Below, in pieces: positions 1 through 6,767 of a stretch of DNA of 7,242 bases. A model generated the notes under the pieces. The model had not been told where the DNA came from, searched no databases, and saw only the letters and a program-made list of their open reading frames with translations. This DNA is from JAZKFR01 sp040386295. GTDB taxonomy: Bacteria > Pseudomonadota > Gammaproteobacteria > Burkholderiales > Rhodocyclaceae. The DNA lies in assembly GCA_040386295.1 (NCBI GenBank), contig JAZKFR010000183.1, positions 1 to 7,242 of the forward strand, given 5' to 3'. The position numbers were made by a program, and so were the translations under genes. Numbering within the stretch: position 1 is the stretch's first letter; the number at the start of each line of letters is the position of its first letter.

Positions 1-1
1 C

Positions 2-514
2 ACCATCCAAGCTGCACAGACTGACGCCAACGGCATCAGCATCGCCAGCAACAGCTTGAGTCTCAACGGCGGCACCTTGGCCGATGCAGGCGGCACTGCC
101 GCAACGATCACGCACAGCGCCGTCGCTGATAACGCCAGCTACCTGGTCGACACCACGGCACCAACCGTCAGCAGCGTTGCCATCAGCGGTGCAACCGGTG
201 CCAGCAACAGCACCCTCAACGCAGGCGATGTCGTCACGGTTACCGTCAATATGAGCGAAGCAACGACGGTTACGGGGACGCCTCAGTTAGCCCTCAACGT
301 CGGCGGCAGCACCGTTCAAGCCAACTACGCCGCCGGTTCAGGCACGAGCGCACTGACCTTCACTTACACCATTCAAGCCGCTCAAACCGACGCCAACGGC
401 ATCAGCGTCGATGCCAACAGTCTGAGCCTCAACGGCGGCACCCTCGCCGACGCAGGTGGCAATACCGCAACGATCACACACAGCGCAGTCGCTGACAACG
501 CCAGCTACCTGGTC
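2..514 (+). repeat. 366-bp tandem repeats encoding 122-residue Ig-like modules
   Basis: The segment beginning at base 2 (TIQAAQTDANGIS) recurs at 368, and the DTTAPTV segment at 149 recurs at 515. Both give a period of exactly 366 bp, or 122 residues. One complete copy (149-514) and the last 147 bp of the previous copy are visible, so more copies probably lie upstream. The copies are nearly identical in protein and highly similar in DNA, differing mostly at synonymous third positions. Each module ends in ADNASYLV, followed by the DTTAP boundary that is common between bacterial Ig-like domains of surface adhesins. Such arrays act as extenders that hold the distal part away from the cell. The next module, 515 to about 814 (DTTAPTVVITSND to LSLSVDT), is a different Ig-like domain of about 100 residues and not another copy. 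Confidence 0.9.
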
Positions 515-3004
515 GACACCACCGCGCCAACCGTCGTCATTACGAGCAACGACAGTGCCCTCACCAACGGCGAAAGCGCAACCCTCACCTTCACCCTGAG
601 CGAAGCCTCAAGCAACTTCGCCGTCGGCGACATCAGCGTCAGCGGCGGCAGCTTGAGCGCTTTCACCGCCGTCAGCGGCACCGTCTACACCGCCGTCTTC
701 ACCCCCACCGTCAATACCCTGGCCACCGCCACGGTCAACGTCAGTGGCTCAGTCTTTAGCGATGCCGGAGCTAACAACAACACCGCCGCGAGCCAACTGA
801 GCTTGAGCGTCGACACCATCAGTAGCATCAATCTCTCAAACATCGCGAACGGGACCGGCGGCTTCGTCATCAATGGGCAATCTGCAGGAGATGCCTCAGG
901 CTTTAGCGTTTCCGGCGCTGGCGACGTCAATGGCGATGGCTTGCTCGACCTCATCGTCGGCGCACCTAGTGCTGACCCCGCAGCAGGCAACGCTGCTGGC
1001 CGCACCTATATCGTCTTTGGCCAAACCGGCAACACAGCCATCAACTTAAGCAATGTGGCCAATGGCACCGGTGGCTTTGTCTTTAATGGCCAAGGCTCTT
1101 GCGATCAGCTCGGCTTCTCGGTCAGCTCGCTCGGCGACGTCAATGGTGACGGGCTCGACGATGTGATCGTCGGCGCACGTTATGCTGACCCGAGCGGCGG
1201 CAGTGATGCCGGACGCAGCTACGTCGTCTTCGGCAAAACCGGTGGCACAGCGATCGATATGTCGGCGATTGCCGCCGGAACCGGGGGCTTCGTCATCAAC
1301 GGCCAATGTCTCGGCGATCAAAGTGGCATTTCCATCACCAGCGCAGGCGATGTTAACGGCGATGGCCTGGTTGACCTGCTGGTCGGCGCCTTGAAAAGCG
1401 ACGCCGCGAGTGGTAGCGATTCTGGTCGTAGCTACGTCGTCTTCGGCAAAACGGACACCACTGCGGTTGAACTGAGCGCCATCGATGCTGCCACTGGTGG
1501 TTTCGTCATCAATGGTCAATGCGCAAGTGACGAGAGCGGCTACCGCGTGACGGGCGTTGGCGACGTTAATGGCGATGGCTACGCCGATTTGCTCGTTGGT
1601 GCGCGTCTTGCAGACACCTCAGGCACTAACGACGCAGGACGCGCCTACTTAGTCTTCGGCAACAGCGGCGGCGCAGATGTCAATCTCAGCACTGTCGCGG
1701 CAGGCACCGGCGGCTTTGTCGTCAATGGTCAGTGCGCAGGCGATTCCTTTGGCGCGAGCGTCAGCAACGCTGGCGATGTCAATGGCGATGGGCTGGCTGA
1801 TCTGATCATCGGCGCCTACAAGAGCACCTTTATTACAGGGGGGGGTGGCCGTACAGGACGCACCTATGTCGTCTTTGGTCAAACCGCCGGCACAGCCATC
1901 AACGCCAGTGCCATTGCGGCAGGCACCGGCGGCTTTGTCATCAACGGGCAATGCGTACTCGATTACAGCGGAGAAAAAGTCAGCAGCATCGGCGACATCA
2001 ACGGCGATGGCTTAAGCGATTTACTCGTCAGCGCTTCTTGGAGCGATCCCGCAGGCGGCAGCCGCGCCGGCCGCAGCTACATCGTCTTTGGCAAAAACAC
2101 CGGCACAGCCGTCAACCTAAGTGATGTGACCAGCGGCACCGGCGGATTCGTTATTAACGGCGTGACTTCTTACGACTACAGCGCTGGCGGTTCGGTGAGC
2201 ACAGGCGATGTTAACGGCGACGGACTGGTAGACATCATCATCGGCTCGAAAGGCGGCGACCCCACCGCCGGCAGTGCCGCTGGCCGCAGCTACGTTATTT
2301 TTGGCGCTAGCGACGGTGCCTTCAAACAAAACACCATCGACCAGATGGGCAGCAGCGGCAACGACACCTTAACCGGCACCAGTAGCGCTGAAACCATCAT
2401 CGGCGGCGCCGGCAACGACAGCATCAGCGGCAACGGCGGCGCCGACGTGCTCTACGGCGGCGCCGGGGACGACGTGTTTTATCTCAGCTCGACCAACCTC
2501 ACCGCGCTGGCCGCCAACTTTGGCAGTGGCGGCAATACCAGTCAGCTGGCGCGCGTCGATGGTGGCACGGGGATCGATACGATTGCCTTGCAAGGCTCCG
2601 GCCTGACCCTGGATCTGACCAGCATCTCGAATCAAGGCGCCATGGCAGAAGGCACTACCTCACGCCTAGAATCGATTGAAAAAATAGACCTCACCGGCTC
2701 GGGCAACAACACGCTGAGCCTCAGTCTGAAAGACGTCACCGACCTTGCCAGCTTCAACAGCTTTAACAACGCCAATGGCTGGTCTGACGGCACCTACAAC
2801 CTGGCAGCCGGCGGCGCCAACGGCGCTAACCCAGAGCAGAAACATCAATTGGTCGTCGATGGCGACGCGGGCGATGTCGTCACCTCCAGCGGCTGGGGCG
2901 CCTCGGTCGGCAACGTCACCAATGCCGGCGTTACCTACGATGTCTATAACCAAGGCACCTCACAGCTGCTAATCAATCACCTGCTGACGCAGAACGTGAC
3001 TTAA
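2..3004 (+). CDS. Large RTX adhesin with Ig-like repeats and FG-GAP propeller (C-terminal part, 5' truncated)
   Basis: The frame is open from the window edge, so the true start lies upstream; 1000 codons are visible before TAA at 3002-3004. Counting residue 1 at base 2, the order is: end of an Ig-like repeat (1-49), a full 122-residue copy (50-171), a different Ig-like module (about 172-272), seven FG-GAP units with D-[VI]-N-G-D-G calcium loops (about 273-771), five RTX nonapeptides of GGxGxDxxx type (783-827), and a 173-residue tail. The tail contains the ESIEKIDLTGSGNNTL and LVVDGDAGDVV segments and ends LLINHLLTQNVT, the style of C-terminus seen in type I-secreted adhesins. In this family the protein is exported in one step by an ABC transporter, membrane fusion protein and TolC-like channel, folds outside in calcium, and mediates adhesion or biofilm formation. 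No secretion genes are in the window. Oddities are a G8 tract at 1838-1845 and five cysteines, all in the propeller. The ligand cannot be told. Confidence 0.93.
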   Translation, partial: TIQAAQTDANGISIASNSLSLNGGTLADAGGTAATITHSAVADNASYLVDTTAPTVSSVAISGATGASNSTLNAGDVVTVTVNMSEATTVTGTPQLALNVGGSTVQANYAAGSGTSALTFTYTIQAAQTDANGISVDANSLSLNGGTLADAGGNTATITHSAVADNASYLVDTTAPTVVITSNDSALTNGESATLTFTLSEASSNFAVGDISVSGGSLSAFTAVSGTVYTAVFTPTVNTLATATVNVSGSVFSDAGANNNTAASQLSLSVDTISSINLSNIANGTGGFVINGQSAGDASGFSVSGAGDVNGDGLLDLIVGAPSADPAAGNAAGRTYIVFGQTGNTAINLSNVANGTGGFVFNGQGSCDQLGFSVSSLGDVNGDGLDDVIVGARYADPSGGSDAGRSYVVFGKTGGTAIDMSAIAAGTGGFVINGQCLGDQSGISITSAGDVNGDGLVDLLVGALKSDAASGSDSGRSYVVFGKTDTTAVELSAIDAATGGFVINGQCASDESGYRVTGVGDVNGDGYADLLVGARLADTSGTNDAGRAYLVFGNSGGADVNLSTVAAGTGGFVVNGQCAGDSFGASVSNAGDVNGDGLADLIIGAYKSTFITGGGGRTGRTYVVFGQTAGTAINASAIAAGTGGFVINGQCVLDYSGEKVSSIGDINGDGLSDLLVSASWSDPAGGSRAGRSYIVFGKNTGTAVNLSDVTSGTGGFVINGVTSYDYSAGGSVSTGDVNGDGLVDIIIGSKGGDPTAGSAAGRSYVIFGASDGAFKQNTIDQMGSSGNDTLTGTSSAETIIGGAGNDSISGNGGADVLYGGAGDDVFYLSSTNLTALAANFGSGGNTSQLARVDGGTGIDTIALQGSGLTLDLTSISNQGAMAEGTTSRLESIEKIDLTGSGNNTLSLSLKDVTDLASFNSFNNANGWSDGTYNLAAGGANGANPEQKHQLVVDGDAGDVVTSSGWGASVGNVTNAGVTYDVYNQGTSQLLINHLLTQNVT
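818..2314 (+). repeat. Seven FG-GAP repeats forming a predicted integrin-like beta-propeller
   Basis: Seven units contain G-D-[VI]-N-G-D-G-x-x-D-[VLI]-[IL]-[VI]-[GS]. Their first Asp codons are at 923, 1136, 1349, 1562, 1775, 1994 and 2207. Spacing is 71 residues, except 73 between units five and six. Each unit opens with a GTGGFVINGQ-like strand and closes with a GRSYVVFG-like strand. Seven FG-GAP repeats is the number in the integrin alpha-chain propeller, and the DxNGDGxxD loop is a known calcium site. I therefore predict a closed seven-bladed, calcium-stabilised propeller, possibly the ligand-binding head. Unit six has Ser in place of the final Gly (DLLVS), and unit seven lacks the usual NGQ, reading NGVTSYDYSA. 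Confidence 0.9.
1838..1845 (+). repeat. G8 homopolymer inside the adhesin coding sequence
   Basis: Eight consecutive G encode part of a Gly-Gly-Gly-Gly stretch in propeller unit five (codons ggg ggg ggt ggc). This is the spot where that unit is two residues longer than its siblings. Counting by hand, one extra G would bring a TGA in frame at 2122-2124, and one fewer a TAA at 2013-2015. Both fall before the RTX repeats and secretion region. Poly-G tracts of this size are known slippage sites in some surface-protein genes. Phase variation here is an inference. Confidence 0.6.
2348..2482 (+). repeat. Five RTX calcium-binding nonapeptides
   Basis: Five consecutive nine-residue units read GSSGNDTLT, GTSSAETII, GGAGNDSIS, GNGGADVLY and GGAGDDVFY. 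Units one, three and five fit the hemolysin-type consensus GGxGxDxUx well, while two and four are degenerate. Such repeats bind calcium in a parallel beta-roll and drive folding after type I export. The array is short compared with classical RTX toxins but usual for the C-terminal part of large adhesins. Confidence 0.92.
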
Positions 3005-3011
3005 GCCTTTG

Positions 3012-3074
3012 TTTGATCAAGACTTGCTCAAAGCAAAAGCGAGCAAAAGCGCGTTTTTGTCGCGGCGCTTTTGC
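3012..3074. terminator. Inverted repeats downstream of the adhesin (possible terminator)
   Basis: Two nearby inverted repeats start 8 bp after the adhesin stop. The first is TTTGA at 3012-3016 with TCAAA at 3028-3032, with CAAG and CTTG inside (3018-3021 and 3023-3026). The second is a perfect 10-bp stem, GCAAAAGCGC at 3043-3052 pairing with GCGCTTTTGC at 3065-3074, around a 12-nt loop. The AGCAAAAGCG stretch is duplicated in tandem (3032-3041 and 3042-3051). No T-run directly follows the second stem on the + strand; a T6 comes only at 3091. The position between convergent genes favours a two-way terminator, but its strength is uncertain. Confidence 0.45.
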
Positions 3075-3128
3075 CTGGTTTGTGGCTTACTTTTTTGGCG
3101 CCGTTTCGAGCCCGAAGCCCGAAACACA

Positions 3129-3158
3129 AGTCACTGCCACCCCAGTCACTGCCACCCC
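3129..3158. repeat. Perfect 2 x 15 bp tandem repeat in convergent intergenic DNA
   Basis: The unit AGTCACTGCCACCCC occurs twice with no mismatch (3129-3143 and 3144-3158), between the adhesin stop and the end of the opposing gene. It may be a simple slippage duplication; no function can be assigned. The rest of 3075-3284 shows no credible gene. Confidence 0.85.
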
Positions 3159-3284
3159 AAACAAACTCAATGCGCACGGCTAAAAACCGCTTTATCGGCA
3201 CCCCTAGCACGAGCTTTTAAGCAGCCTCTCAAGCAGCCGCAAAATTCGCTTGATGCAGCGCTGTATGCACGAACAGGGGGTCGT

Positions 3285-4778
3285 TTATTCTTCGGGGGTA
3301 GGACGTTTTTTGTGCGGTGCACCGCCCACGCTACCGCCACGAGTTTGAACAGCTTCTCCCGTCTCCGCTACGGTGCTGGAGAACACAAAAAATTCACCAT
3401 CCTTGAACGCAGAAGGATCGAAAAAATCCTGCATTGAAGCAGGCACAAACGCCTTTGACGCAGCATCAGAAAATCCAGACGGCGCGACGCCGACAGGCAA
3501 ACTCATAGTATCGGCATATTCTGCAACGGGCGGAACGTCCACGTTAGTTGACCACGTCGTCGTCAATTGCGTACTTGCAGCGTCTTCAGTGTCTTGGAAT
3601 TTCACTATCAATGTGCCGCCCGTGTACCTGCCGCGCGCGTCCCTGCCGTGCTGAACTGCATCCCTATTGTGGCTTTCTAAGCTGAGCTGCTGCGCTATCT
3701 CAGCAACCGTTGCTTTAATGCTGTCCTTTTTATCCTCGGGCAGCTGCGCGAAGTTGAAATTGCTCAAACGAAAAGTAATCTCATTCAGCCAGCTAATGCT
3801 CCCTTTCCCGTTAAGCACAATCTGACATAGTTGCCTGAGTAGGGTAATGATTTGCGTTGTGACTGAGCCTTCTTCTGTGTAGGGCTCTTGTTGCAGCAAA
3901 TGTACGGAAAGCATTGGACTGCGCAATGTTGTGCTCCGACCCGGTTGCGGCCAACGTAGTATTTTGTTGGTATCCGCTCTTTTTTTGAGTTGCTCCCCAG
4001 GGAGAAAAAAGGGGAAACATTTCGCCCTGATTTCGATTTCGCCCCGAGCTTCGAGCGTGAATTGGGTATGTAAGCTAAGCACGCTGAAGAATCGGCTCAA
4101 AGGGTTCTGCGTAGGGCTATGTTCTTCAAGATAAACGGCATCTGGCAGCACGATACTGAGGCGCTTTAATTTGATGTGTTCCTGCTCGCGGCGCGTTGTT
4201 AGGCTCGTTCCACCGCACCATGCGCTGCCTTCTCCCTTTGTTATCGGATTCAGATCTACTTCTAGTGTTTGCGTTTCGCTGGTGTATTGCGCTGCGCTGA
4301 CCATATTGATGCTGATGGCATTAGACGGAGCAACATCGCTTCTCCGGTAGGTTAACGCAAACAGAGAGCGCACATCGCTACTGGGACAATCAGGCGCTTC
4401 GGGCGTCTGCGCTACCGTCGGAAAATCTCCGTGAGCGCTTGCCAAGCTGCCTGAAGCGCTGGCGATGCCTGGAAAACAGCGGTTATTACCCGTTCTTTGA
4501 TCTGAGCCGAATTCATCTGAGCCGAGTCCGATTGCGCCCCGCCCGAGCAGACCCGTATCCCCTGGAACGACATCGATTACGCCAGCTGCGCTCTGCATTC
4601 CGTTCATAGTCGCTAAGGGAGTGTTGCTCGTAACACCTCGCTGGTGGCTCGGAAAAAGCGTGCCATCGCCCCCGTGTGCTACGCCCTGGAGGAGCGCACC
4701 CCGTTCGCCCTCAACTTGGCTTTGCCCCGCCGCCATATTCTGCAGCCCAGTTAGCCCTGATCTCCCGCTGCACCACAT
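3285..4778 (-). CDS. Uncharacterised protein, 497 aa, paralogue of the neighbouring 529-aa protein
   Basis: I do not recognise the family. ATG at 4776-4778 is chosen because AGGAG lies six bases upstream (4785-4789); the stop is TAA at 3285-3287. There is no Sec signal peptide or long hydrophobic membrane segment. Residues 1-135 are Gly/Ser/Ala-rich and look flexible. A core of about 160-410 matches the neighbour: WCGGTSL (187-193), NPLSRFF (225-231), ILRWPQ (273-278), a helix-like PYTEE...SNFNFAQL block (299-346) and GGTLIVKF...TTTWS (387-410). By hand, about 21 of 48 residues are identical in the 299-346 block. After a short linker, a second shared block DFFDPSAFKDGEFFVF (451-466) is followed by a basic tail with HKKRP. 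It lies downstream of its paralogue on the same strand but has its own promoter-like box. GC looks lower and codon use more mixed than in the adhesin. A secreted or effector-like role is possible but unproven. Confidence 0.85.
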   Translation of the reverse strand: MWCSGRSGLTGLQNMAAGQSQVEGERGALLQGVAHGGDGTLFPSHQRGVTSNTPLATMNGMQSAAGVIDVVPGDTGLLGRGAIGLGSDEFGSDQRTGNNRCFPGIASASGSLASAHGDFPTVAQTPEAPDCPSSDVRSLFALTYRRSDVAPSNAISINMVSAAQYTSETQTLEVDLNPITKGEGSAWCGGTSLTTRREQEHIKLKRLSIVLPDAVYLEEHSPTQNPLSRFFSVLSLHTQFTLEARGEIEIRAKCFPFFLPGEQLKKRADTNKILRWPQPGRSTTLRSPMLSVHLLQQEPYTEEGSVTTQIITLLRQLCQIVLNGKGSISWLNEITFRLSNFNFAQLPEDKKDSIKATVAEIAQQLSLESHNRDAVQHGRDARGRYTGGTLIVKFQDTEDAASTQLTTTWSTNVDVPPVAEYADTMSLPVGVAPSGFSDAASKAFVPASMQDFFDPSAFKDGEFFVFSSTVAETGEAVQTRGGSVGGAPHKKRPTPEE

Positions 4779-4784
4779 ATTTCA

Positions 4785-4789
4785 CTCCT
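4785..4789 (-). promoter_or_regulatory. Ribosome binding site of the 497-aa gene
   Basis: On the minus strand TTAGGAG is followed by six bases (TGAAAT) and then ATGTGG. This supports the chosen start and matches the layout at the 529-aa gene. Confidence 0.8.
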
Positions 4790-4798
4790 AAGACATTG

Positions 4799-4829
4799 AT
4801 TATAATAATTTATTCCCTGTGTTTCGCAA
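4799..4829 (-). promoter_or_regulatory. Sigma70-type promoter candidate for the 497-aa gene
   Basis: The minus strand has a perfect TATAAT (plus 4799-4804) in an AT-rich stretch. The best -35 candidate is TTGCGA (plus 4824-4829), with a long 19-bp spacer. Transcription would start near 4792, only a few bases before the ribosome binding site, giving a very short leader. The -10 box is strong and the -35 weak, so an activator may be needed (inference). Confidence 0.6.
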
Positions 4830-4906
4830 AGAAGTTGCTACGCACAAATGCCAGAGCGCCGCTTGCCGCTGCACCCAGATGTTGAGTTGTCGCCTACGTC
4901 GGCCAT

Positions 4907-4935
4907 AAAAAAACCTGATCGCTTAGCCTTGATCA
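4907..4935 (-). terminator. Rho-independent terminator candidate of the 529-aa gene
   Basis: On the minus strand TGATC (plus 4931-4935) pairs with GATCA (plus 4916-4920). An inner GC-TAA-GC extension is separated by a three-base bulge, and the stem is followed by GG and seven U (plus 4907-4913). It lies about 82 nt after the 529-aa stop and before the promoter of the next gene. The stem is short, so termination may be partial. A second hairpin, CGAAC-GGGG-GTTCG at 4967-4980, lies between it and the stop but has no U-run. Confidence 0.55.
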
Positions 4936-5017
4936 TGGCGCTCATGGTGCACTCTGAACGGCAACACGAACGGGGGTTCGGCACGGGCTGCCGCGTCGAA
5001 ATGCTGCGTGTTTATGC

Positions 5018-6607
5018 CTAAGATTTCTGACGTTTCGCTGACTGCTGATTGCCGTCATCGTTGTCCTTGTCGCGCTCGTCGGGATAGACGAACACATCGC
5101 CTGCGAACGCCTTAGGGTTAAGAAAGTTGAGCACTGGCAGGTCAGAAGAGTGGTTTATTGGCTGAATTTCTTCAGCGTCGTGAGGATCTGGCAGAACATC
5201 TGGGCTCGATGAAAGCAGACGCGCGCGCGCGACACCATCGTGCGTTTCCGCCCAATCTGCTGGCAAGCTACTCTCAGGCGCTGGGTGTGGCGCACTGTCT
5301 GCCGACTCAAGCTCTTCGACACTCTGATACTCATTTTGCGCAGAATCGGTTGGCAGAGGATTTGCCGCTAAGTGAGTGCGAATTTCAACCGCTATAAAAT
5401 CCCCTAATTCTCTTTGACTCGACCAGTGAGTCCTAAAAATTTGTGTTTCGGCGCTACCTGTTTCTGCAAAACTGACTTCCAATGTGCCGCCAATCTGCGT
5501 ACCTAGCAGGGAATGCGCTTTCCCTTTTTCTCTTAATTGCCCAACCCTTTCGCCGAGTTCCCACGCTATATCTCTAATCGTTTGCACAAGCGCGGATCGT
5601 TCACCTGCTGTAAGTTGTGTGAAATTAAAGTTGCTAAAATGAAACTTAATTTGGCTCAGGTAAGTGGCATATTCTTTGGCGTTGAGCGTGATCTCGTTCA
5701 GCGTTTCGAGTAAAGCAACGAGTTGCTGTTTTATTGCAGTGTTTTCGCTGTAAGGGCTCAATTGATGCAAGCGTATACAGAGATAGGGGGTGGAGAGGAC
5801 GCCTCTTGCCTGTGGCCAATTCAATATCCGGCCTCTTGGTTTTGGTTTGCCACGATTAGGGTTACTGATCTCAACAGGAAAAGTTGCAGCTGTAATATTG
5901 ACCTCGGCATTTTCGTTTATCTGGAAGCGCCCGTCCGAACCAATAATGTTGAAAAATCGGCCTAGTGGATTTTTAGTGAAACAGTGTTGCTGAAGGCTGA
6001 TTTTATTAGGCTTGGGCACTACGATATGAATCGTTCGCAATGGCGTGGCTTGCTCCATGTTTTTGAGATTTGTCCCCGACTGCCATATGCACTTAGTGCC
6101 ATTCTGTACGCTCTGTAGTACCACACGCAGCGCCTGCTCGTTAGGATCATACAAAGCGCTATCTGTTACAAGGATGCTCTTTCCTCCATGAAAGACTTCA
6201 AACACCGACGCAATATCTTGAACCTGCTTATCTTGAATCTGCTCGTTCGGCATCCGCGCCATCATGTGCCAGCCGATTGCCTGCCAGTCAAAAAACGTCT
6301 GCCCGCTTTGCGCTAGCGGAGCATTCGCCGCCCCGGGAAAGGAAAACCCCGTTGCCGCGAATGCTCCTCTGTACCCCAACTTAGGCACAACTTCGGCATG
6401 CGCTTGATCAGTAGCTCGATTTTTTCTAGGCGCACCTCCCGCTAATGCGCTTGCTTGATCTGCCGCATACGCGCTTGCTGGCACGAGAAATAGTGAATCC
6501 CCGCCCAGCCTAATGGCCTTAAGGCGCGAATTTTCTTGAACCCTTGCTTGAACAGAATCGTTTTGCGCAGCGCTGCTTGTTGCCACGGGTAGGGGCTTAG
6601 GCCACAT
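5018..6607 (-). CDS. Uncharacterised protein, 529 aa, paralogue of the downstream 497-aa protein
   Basis: I do not recognise the family. ATG at 6605-6607 has AGGAG six bases upstream; the stop is TAG at 5018-5020. No signal peptide or membrane segment is visible. The N-terminus (MWPKPLPVATSSAAQNDSVQ) is rich in Ser, Ala, Pro and Gln, a composition also seen in some type III effectors, though this is weak evidence. Motifs shared in order with the 497-aa protein are GGDSLF (35-40), FPGAANAPLA (90-99), WQSGTNL (175-181), NPLGRFF (213-219), ILNWPQ (261-266), PYSEN...SNFNFTQL (285-332), GGTLEVSF...RTHWS (373-396) and NFLNPKAFAGDVFVY (494-508). Between the last two lies an acidic, Pro/Ser-rich linker of about 97 residues, much longer than the roughly 40 in the paralogue. 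The C-terminus is acidic, then basic (DKDNDDGNQQSAKRQKS). Two conserved blocks joined by a variable linker suggest a core domain plus a short C-terminal interaction motif (inference). Confidence 0.86.
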   Translation of the reverse strand: MWPKPLPVATSSAAQNDSVQARVQENSRLKAIRLGGDSLFLVPASAYAADQASALAGGAPRKNRATDQAHAEVVPKLGYRGAFAATGFSFPGAANAPLAQSGQTFFDWQAIGWHMMARMPNEQIQDKQVQDIASVFEVFHGGKSILVTDSALYDPNEQALRVVLQSVQNGTKCIWQSGTNLKNMEQATPLRTIHIVVPKPNKISLQQHCFTKNPLGRFFNIIGSDGRFQINENAEVNITAATFPVEISNPNRGKPKPRGRILNWPQARGVLSTPYLCIRLHQLSPYSENTAIKQQLVALLETLNEITLNAKEYATYLSQIKFHFSNFNFTQLTAGERSALVQTIRDIAWELGERVGQLREKGKAHSLLGTQIGGTLEVSFAETGSAETQIFRTHWSSQRELGDFIAVEIRTHLAANPLPTDSAQNEYQSVEELESADSAPHPAPESSLPADWAETHDGVARARLLSSSPDVLPDPHDAEEIQPINHSSDLPVLNFLNPKAFAGDVFVYPDERDKDNDDGNQQSAKRQKS

Positions 6608-6613
6608 TGTTCT

Positions 6614-6618
6614 CTCCT
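6614..6618 (-). promoter_or_regulatory. Ribosome binding site of the 529-aa gene
   Basis: On the minus strand a T-run leads into TTAGGAG, six bases (AGAACA), then ATGTGG. It has the same TTAGGAG-N6-ATGTGG arrangement as the paralogue, which fixes the start. Confidence 0.8.
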
Positions 6619-6653
6619 AAAAAAATGAGTTATCCCGCTTGCTTAGCACAGCT

Positions 6654-6668
6654 CGAGTCAAAAACTCG
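6654..6668. promoter_or_regulatory. Short perfect inverted repeat upstream of the 529-aa gene
   Basis: CGAGT and ACTCG flank a five-base CAAAA spacer (6654-6658 and 6664-6668), about 50 bp upstream of the start codon. It overlaps the TTGACT -35-like box. It could be an operator or a 5' leader hairpin; the short arms make chance possible. Confidence 0.3.
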
Positions 6669-6767
6669 TTGCCAACAACACTAGCCATACTGCCGGTTAT
6701 GCTTGTTTCAATGAACGAAAGCGGCTGGTGTTTTCGCTTATACGGGGCTTGTCGCGGAATGGCCTAG

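Noticed and set aside
685..2953. Several minus-strand open frames within the adhesin
   Set aside because: They are antisense shadows of the repetitive, GC-rich adhesin and show its repeat period in reverse.
3009..3437. Open frame of 142 codons on the + strand after the adhesin
   Set aside because: It crosses the inverted and tandem repeats and overlaps the end of the well-supported 497-aa gene. It has no ribosome binding site and an unnatural composition (SHCHPSHCHPK comes from the 15-bp repeat).
4838..4945. Minus-strand ORF of 35 codons (MSAMIKAKRSGFF...) between the paralogues
   Set aside because: It runs through the terminator-like hairpin and U-run, lacks a clear ribosome binding site, and ends just before the next promoter.
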